Source of the DNA: Parasponia andersonii
Lineage: Eukaryota; Streptophyta; Magnoliopsida; Rosales; Cannabaceae
Direction: 5' to 3'
Assembly (NCBI GenBank): GCA_002914805.1
Contig: JXTB01000084.1
Coordinates: forward strand, 242,463 to 306,462
DNA length: 64,000 bases
Positions 58,718-64,000 of the stretch are shown here, piece after piece; within the stretch, counting starts at the first letter, position 1; every line of letters starts with the position of its first letter. The position numbers and the translations under genes are program-made. The notes beneath the pieces are model-generated. The model saw only the letters and a program-made list of their open reading frames with translations, was not told the DNA's origin and did not search any database.

Positions 58718-60507
58718 ATGGTGAAAACTAGAGGTGCTGTAACCCCCAAGAAGAAACGTGGGTCCTCATCCACCGTGAAGACCAATCCGATGAAGAAGAA
58801 GCCGAATTTACCTGGTTCGACATCTATGACAGCCGGAAAGTCTCAAGCAGAGGCTTCAAAGCCTCCATCTCCTTCACCTGCAGTGGTGGTGCCATCTGTT
58901 GAACCAAGGCCAGAGATTGAAGTGGCTCCAATCCCTGACGAAGAGTCCTCAGTCCTCGAGACCTGACAAGCCAAAACTGAAGACGTCGAGGCTTCTGAAA
59001 AAATAGCCACAATTGAAGAAGAAGAAGAAGGTGAATCGAGTCAATCTGAGTCTAATGAGCCATCTTAAACTCCTATGGCAATGAAAATTGTTGAAGCCCC
59101 AAAGCCCCTGTCCTCGAAATCGAAAGGTCATAAATTTGCTGTGACTCCAACTTTAGCAGTTTCGCCATATGTTGCAACGAAATCCCCAAAGAAAAAGGTT
59201 GTTGTATCAAAACCTATTGCAACAAAAGATGTTGCCTCTGAATCCTCCATACTAAAAGATGTTGCAACAACAAAAAAAGGCAGATCCAACTCCTGTTGCA
59301 ACAAAAGGCAAGATGATAGCTAAATCTTTGGGTTTCAAATCGAAGAAGTCGCAACAGTCTGTTGCAACATCTCCTAAATCAATTTCTACTACCTTTAAGA
59401 AAGAAATCATTGCTCCTCCATCTGTTGCACTAATTCCAAAGAAGAGTGCAACAACATCAGAAACTGAAGAAGACCCGTCCATGATACTTGAAGAAGAACT
59501 CTCTGACATACCTGAGGAGAATATCCTTGAAGACCAACATGAGGGAAATTCTCCAGATTCTGTTGCAACAGAAAGAGCAACTGGGTATGCAATATCTCTT
59601 ACATATTCTTCTATGTTTTAGTCGAGAGGAGATGACTGACCCTGAGAGTCTATTTTATCAAAAAATATATCTTCGAGGGCATGTCTATGATTTCAATTAT
59701 CAAGTTATAGCTGATTATCTTGATATACCTATTGTTGTAACTGATGAGTATGAGAAAGAATATCAGACTGATAAGCTAGCTTCAGAACTTTTGGGAGATC
59801 TTATTGGCCTTCTTATTCAAGTACTCTTAAGTCAACTGATTTGACTTATAAGTACTTTGACTTACATAAGATGGTTATTCACAATTGGTGGCTAATAGCT
59901 CATCTTCCTATAATGGCAATGAACTTTGCCTACGTTCTGTTTGATATAGGCATATGAATTGATGTCAATCTGCCCTATATAATTTTTCAAGCTATTTTTG
60001 ATCTTCGTTATGGAAGGAAAAAGACATAGAGGCTGATTTTTTCCAATCTGATTTTTGGTGTTCTTCAAAAGCAACACCGATTGCAGCTACCTACTGAATT
60101 CCTTACTCTAAGACCCCAATTAGTTAATTATCGTTTGAAAGAAAAAGAAGTGACTGAACCTGTTGCAACTCCATTACTCTCCAAATCTGTCACAAAGAGG
60201 ACTGCAAGTAAGAAATCTATTATAATGACTTCAACACCAATTGCAACAGCTTCTTCATCCCTTTCGCAAGTTGCTGCTTGTACAGATTTGGAAGCTTTGA
60301 AAATTGATCAGGCTCAACTGCGTGAATGAATGGAAGCTATAGAGAAAGTGTAGCTTGAGATATTGCCAAAATTGGCTATACTTGTAGGTTCCTCCGCAAC
60401 AACCACTACTCCTGCTAGCTTTTCTCAGCCTGTAATGCCAATTTCCCCTACTGTTACACCAGTTCCTGACTAGCCACAACCAAAGAAATACAAGAGGAGC
60501 TTGACCT
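58718..60507 (+). pseudogene. SIRE extra (env-like position) ORF with VAT repeats and a plant transposon-protein-like domain, broken
   Basis: It starts at the ATG 58718 with a basic, Pro/Ser-rich N-terminus (MVKTRGAVTPKKKRG). An acidic part (EEEEEGESSQSESNEPS) follows, then a region with (P/S)(V/I)ATK-type repeats about every 10-20 residues (59165-59580). From 59625 a folded part appears: ESLFYQKIYLRGHVYDFNYQ (59645), then PIMAMNFAYVLFDIG and LPYIIFQAIFDLRYGRKK (59909-60026), similar in style to the Athila third ORF. A Thr/Ser/Ala-rich tail runs to about 60507. Stops at 58964 and 59066, a frame change at the A run near 59271-59277, and later breaks make it non-functional. It has the env-like position; I see no clear signal peptide or fusion peptide. 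Confidence 0.7.
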
Positions 60508-60891
60508 GATTTGCTCATTATAGGATCATAGACAATGAATATTTTTCTTTACTGAATTACATTTTAGTTTGTGTATTTTCAAGTTCTAGTTCGTTCATGT
60601 TTGGATATTTCAGACAATGTTGTTATTTTCTTGAGTCTTTGGATCTTTCTTAACAAAAAGAGGGGAGATATCAAAACTGTTTGTGTGTCCATTGGTTATG
60701 TTATGTTTTTCAGGCAGAGTTTTATTTCTTATGCTATTTCTTTTATTCTTAAATTTATTGGAATATGATTGTGTTTGATAAGAGGAGAACACTTTTGAAT
60801 GTGTTTTTGGAAATTAATCATGAGATTTTGCATGTGTTTCTGAACTTGACTTACGTTTCCGTTTTGTGACTATTTGTATCAAGTAGATACC
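60508..60891 (+). other. SIRE 3' untranslated region
   Basis: Non-coding T-rich sequence between the extra ORF and the polypurine tract. Confidence 0.6.
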
Positions 60892-60904
60892 AAAAGGGGG
60901 AGAT
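60892..60904 (+). other. Polypurine tract of the SIRE element
   Basis: AAAAGGGGGAGAT directly before the TG at 60905, the usual plus-strand primer arrangement of SIRE-type copia elements. Confidence 0.85.
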
Positions 60905-62231
60905 TGTTAGGTCTAAGTCATTGACAAGTGTTGGCAAACAATTGGCAAAAACAAAAAACTCAAGTTGTTATGAAGAAACTAACAAATTGTTATAATAGAT
61001 TTGCTGATATTGTAAAATACTTGTTGTAACAAAATTACATGATTGCTCACAACAGACATGTGTAGGCGAAAATCTAATTTTGGAAACTTTTTGTTCTTGT
61101 ATCCATTGGCTTAATTTTCCTTCTTAAATATTTCAAGAAGGATAATAGGAATTATTGCTAATGGATTTTCATGACTAAGCTGGACCTAATTGATTGAGAT
61201 ATTTTATCTCAATTTTCCTTTGATTAAGTTTCCAATTTTAGCTTGATTCTTGCTTTTTATTACCTCAAATATTGGATAATTATTATTTATAGGTATATAA
61301 GTAGAATCAAGATAATCTTTCATCCATTTGGTACAGATTACATTCTCATTAAATTAATATAATTAATTTTATGAGTTGTTAAGATTTTCTATTGAAATCT
61401 TTTGCAACAGATTTTACTGTTTATGGAAAGTTTTTTTTATTTGATTTTGATTGTCCTTAATTAATTGATAAAACAATCTTTGCCTTTAAGGAAAGATTTT
61501 ATAGGTAAATAAGAGTAATTTTAGCTGATTAGGAAGAGTCAAAATCATGGAAAACTTCTCTCAATGCATCTGGATACTTTTCAAGGACAATTCATGAAAG
61601 CTGTTATAACAGATTTCTGACTATCCAAATAAGGAATGACAACAGAATTTGTGAAAAATAATTCCTTTCTTATTTTCAGCCTATTCACACCAAAGGAGCA
61701 TGAAATTGGGGCTGAAAATTCATCTATAAAAGCTCACCAAGTCCAAAGAATTTGCATATACTTCATTTGAAAGAAAATACTCTTTGAGAGAGCTTTTATG
61801 TAAGACATATAGTTTGTTCTATTACTATTGTAAAACTTAGAGAACTTTAGAGTTTTCTAGGTACTTTGTTTAAGTACATCTTGTTCTTTGGGAGGAAGGA
61901 GAACACGTTTTAGGGAAGAAATAAATCCAGACTAGTGAAGGAAGTTCATGTATGTAGGATCAACAAGACGAGGAGACTCGCTATACAAGATTGGTAGAGA
62001 TGTTACAACATATTGCAGCAATTGAAAAGAGAGAGTCTTTTATTGAATTAGTCAATTGGTGTTTGTAATTTTGATATTTTACTAATTTGTTTAATCTCTG
62101 TATGTGGTCCCATGGAGTAAGAGAGATCTGATCCACGCTTAAAATGTTTTGTATTCATCTCTTTATTTTTTATGCTTTGTTGCAACGAATATACTCGTTG
62201 TTGCAACACATTTTATCCGTATGCTATAACA
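60905..62231 (+). mobile_element. 3' LTR of the SIRE-type element
   Basis: It starts TGTTAGGTCTAAG after the polypurine tract and ends GCTATAACA, 1327 bp. A TATA-like CTATAAAAGCTC lies near 61723. Near the end are TGTTGCAACG (62179) and TGTTGCAACA (62199). I found no matching 5' LTR or clear target duplication; AT-rich TAATTAATTAA follows. Confidence 0.8.
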
Positions 62232-62281
62232 TAATTAATTAATTATTAATTTAATCAATTAATTAATTATTTAATAATACC

Positions 62282-62349
62282 TAAAATAGATCTTTCGGAT
62301 GATATGCGTATTACTTAAAATAGATCTTTCAGATGATATGCGTATTGCT
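62282..62349. repeat. 34-bp tandem duplication in the Tork-like fragment
   Basis: Two units of 34 bp (62282-62315 and 62316-62349), each TAAAATAGATCTTTC.GATGATATGCGTATT, with two visible differences. Since 34 is not a multiple of 3, it breaks the reading frame at the 5' edge of the fragment. Confidence 0.85.
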
Positions 62350-63258
62350 TTAATTGATAGGAAAGAAATACAAAAACTGAGAAAATAATGGAGTGAAGAC
62401 TTTGAAATAAAAGATCTTGGTATGGCTAAGAAGATTTTAGTATGTAGATTTACAGAGAGGGAAATGGGAAATTTCTTATGTCTCAAAATAGTTATCACAA
62501 TAAGGTATGTCTATTACTAAGTCAATACCCATTCTAATAGCACAACATTTCAAGCTCTCTCATCAAGACAGTCTCCCACCACAAATGAAGAGAAACATAA
62601 AACGTTAAAGGTTCCTTATGCTAATGCGGTAGGAAGTTTAATGTACTTAATGGTCTGTATAAGAGCAGATTTGTTTCATGCAGCTAGTGCGATTGCTAGG
62701 TTTATGGCAAATCCTGGTTGAGATTATTGGGAAACTATGAAGTGGATGTTGAGGTATGTTAAGGGTACAACTGAATATGGTTTGAATTATAGTAAGTATG
62801 TGCCTGAAGCAAGACACTTGAATGGATTCTGTGATTCAGATTATTGTGGTGATCTGGATAAGAGAAGGTCTTTAACATGATATATTTTCACATTGTTTGG
62901 CAATACAATTAGTTGGAAGGCTTCACTTCGGTTGGATGTGGCTTTATCTACTACTGAAGCTAAGTATATGGCTATAATAGATGCAACCAAGGAAGTTTTG
63001 TGGCTTAAACATTTGGCTGGAGAATTTAAAGTAAGTCAGGATTATGTTACAATTAACTGTGATAGTCAAAGTGCTATATATTTGACTAAGAATCAAGGTT
63101 TCCATGAGAATTAGACCAAACTCATTGATGTGAAGATGCATTTTGCTAGAGATGTGATTTCAAGTGGGAATATCAAGGTGGAGAGAATAAATAGTGATGA
63201 CAATCCTGCTGATTTAATTACAAACCCAGTGATAGGAATCAAGTTTGAAAAGTATTAG
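62316..63258 (+). pseudogene. Tork-like Ty1/copia reverse transcriptase-RNase H end, broken
   Basis: The translation follows the end of a copia pol: FEIKDLGMAKKILV (62402), then YANAVGSLMYLMVCIRADL (62620-62670), HLNGFCDSDYCGDLDKRRS (62815-62870), ISWKASLRLDVALSTTEAKYMAI (62910-62977) and INCDSQSAIYLTKN (63052-63093), ending near 63258. The type is close to Tnt1/Tork. Stops at 62879, 63112 and elsewhere, and loss of everything upstream of the late reverse transcriptase, show a truncated dead copy. It abuts the SIRE LTR. Confidence 0.9.
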
Positions 63259-63356
63259 AAGTTGAGTGATGTCATTGAAGTACCTCCAGAGTGATATTAG
63301 AGATAGCAGTAATAGTAATTCAGAGACTTCAAGACCAACTTGTTCTACAATGGTCC

Positions 63357-63368
63357 AAGGTGGAGGAT
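63357..63368 (+). other. Polypurine tract of the Tork-like element
   Basis: AAGGTGGAGGAT immediately before TGTTATGATTG, matching the copia polypurine pattern. Confidence 0.75.
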
Positions 63369-63869
63369 TGTTATGATTGACCCATGTGTATAAAAGTTGG
63401 TTATATTCTGTTAAGTCAGTTTTGTTAGTTAGAAACAGTTAAGAGTTAGTTACTATATCTTGTGCATGCACATGTAGGCATGGTGATTAGGACCAAGTAG
63501 TAGTCTTTTTCTTTTGGTTTTCGAGTAAAGTCTAAGAAAATTATTTAGAAAGTTTTTGTTTTCAAGTAAAGTATAAGAAAAGTCTTTAGAAAGTTTTTTC
63601 TGATTATTTCTCGAGAAACTCTTGTAAAGTGGGAAACTCTTGTTAAGTGGTAGAAGGTTGTAAAGGGGAAACGTGGTTTAAGAGAGTGAGAGTATTTATG
63701 TTAGTCTAATCGACTTCTACGAAAATTTGATTTGTAATCTTTCATTGATTTCATAGTGGATTGAGAAAGCTACATCAGCAACTAGACATAGACTCCAAAT
63801 TGAAGTTGAACCAGTATAAATCACTTGTCCAATTTTCTTTCTGTTCTAGGTACGTAGTGAATCACAGCA
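63369..63869 (+). mobile_element. 3' LTR of the Tork-like element
   Basis: It starts TGTTATGATTGACC after the polypurine tract. The end at ATCACAGCA is my best guess, giving about 500 bp. It contains a direct repeat (CGAGTAAAGTCTAAGAAAA near 63522; CAAGTAAAGTATAAGAAAA near 63563). Confidence 0.6.
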
Positions 63870-64000
63870 TATGGTTTGTCCAAAAAGTAAGTGAATTTCC
63901 ACTGTTACATAAATTTTTTTTTTTCCTGAATACTCTTTCAAAAGAAGGCAGATTTACGTGGCTTTTCTTAGAAGAGTTTTTAACAAATTATGTAACTTTT

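Noticed and set aside
1-64000. tRNA, rRNA or other structured RNA genes
   Set aside because: I found no cloverleaf with paired A and B boxes and no ribosomal sequence; the only tRNA-like strings are retrotransposon primer sites.

Overview
The window is plant nuclear DNA, most likely from a eudicot: it holds spliced genes for an MRS2/CorA-type magnesium transporter and a small plastid-type protein, embedded in AT-rich sequence dense with Ty3/gypsy, Ty1/copia, LINE and small DNA transposons. I cannot name the species. Two assembly gaps (6041-6147, 23634-23757) sit in simple repeats next to long terminal repeats.

The core of the window is a direct duplication of a linked gene pair, all on the minus strand. 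Block A (about 9.07-28.49 kb) carries a three-exon gene for a small plastid-type protein, intact, and downstream of a dead MRS2-3-like transporter. The transporter copy has frameshifts, stops, a lost splice donor, an insertion inside an exon and a first intron swollen to about 14.6 kb by retrotransposons. Block B (about 45.85-49.75 kb) is the mirror case: the MRS2-3-like gene is intact (six exons, about 497 codons by my splice choices), while its small-protein partner is cut off after exon 1 and has lost its splice donor. Each block therefore keeps one working member of the pair.

Layout: 1-3.0 kb, 3' end of a Tekay/Del-like gypsy element with a 2.2-kb LTR; 3.9-6.0 kb, a related LTR in reverse; 7.9-8.35 kb, a 73-bp tandem repeat; 9.07-28.5 kb, block A, with a CACTA-like element, a small LTR-like insert, a reverse solo LTR and a complete non-autonomous 8.1-kb LTR element (17442-25582) with target duplication, primer site and polypurine tract but no coding region; 28.6-29.3 kb, a LINE fragment; 30.3-41.0 kb, a degenerate Athila-type gypsy element hit by two further insertions; 41.6-45.85 kb, a reverse Tat-type gypsy element whose LTR truncates block B; 45.85-49.75 kb, block B; 50.3-52.2 kb, hAT-like and foldback elements; 52.3-62.2 kb, two SIRE-type copia copies, one fused to a piece of a short-chain dehydrogenase gene and the other followed by an extra ORF and a 1.3-kb LTR; 62.3-63.9 kb, the 3' end of a Tork-like copia element.

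The host genes are expected to act in magnesium transport and in the chloroplast. Everything else looks like transposon DNA, nearly all of it broken. The observations I rate highest are the reciprocal decay of the duplicated pair, the non-autonomous LTR element, a shared glutamate-to-lysine change at the integrase active site in both SIRE copies, and a short palindrome (TGTTGCAACA) recurring in the SIRE extra ORF and its flanks.
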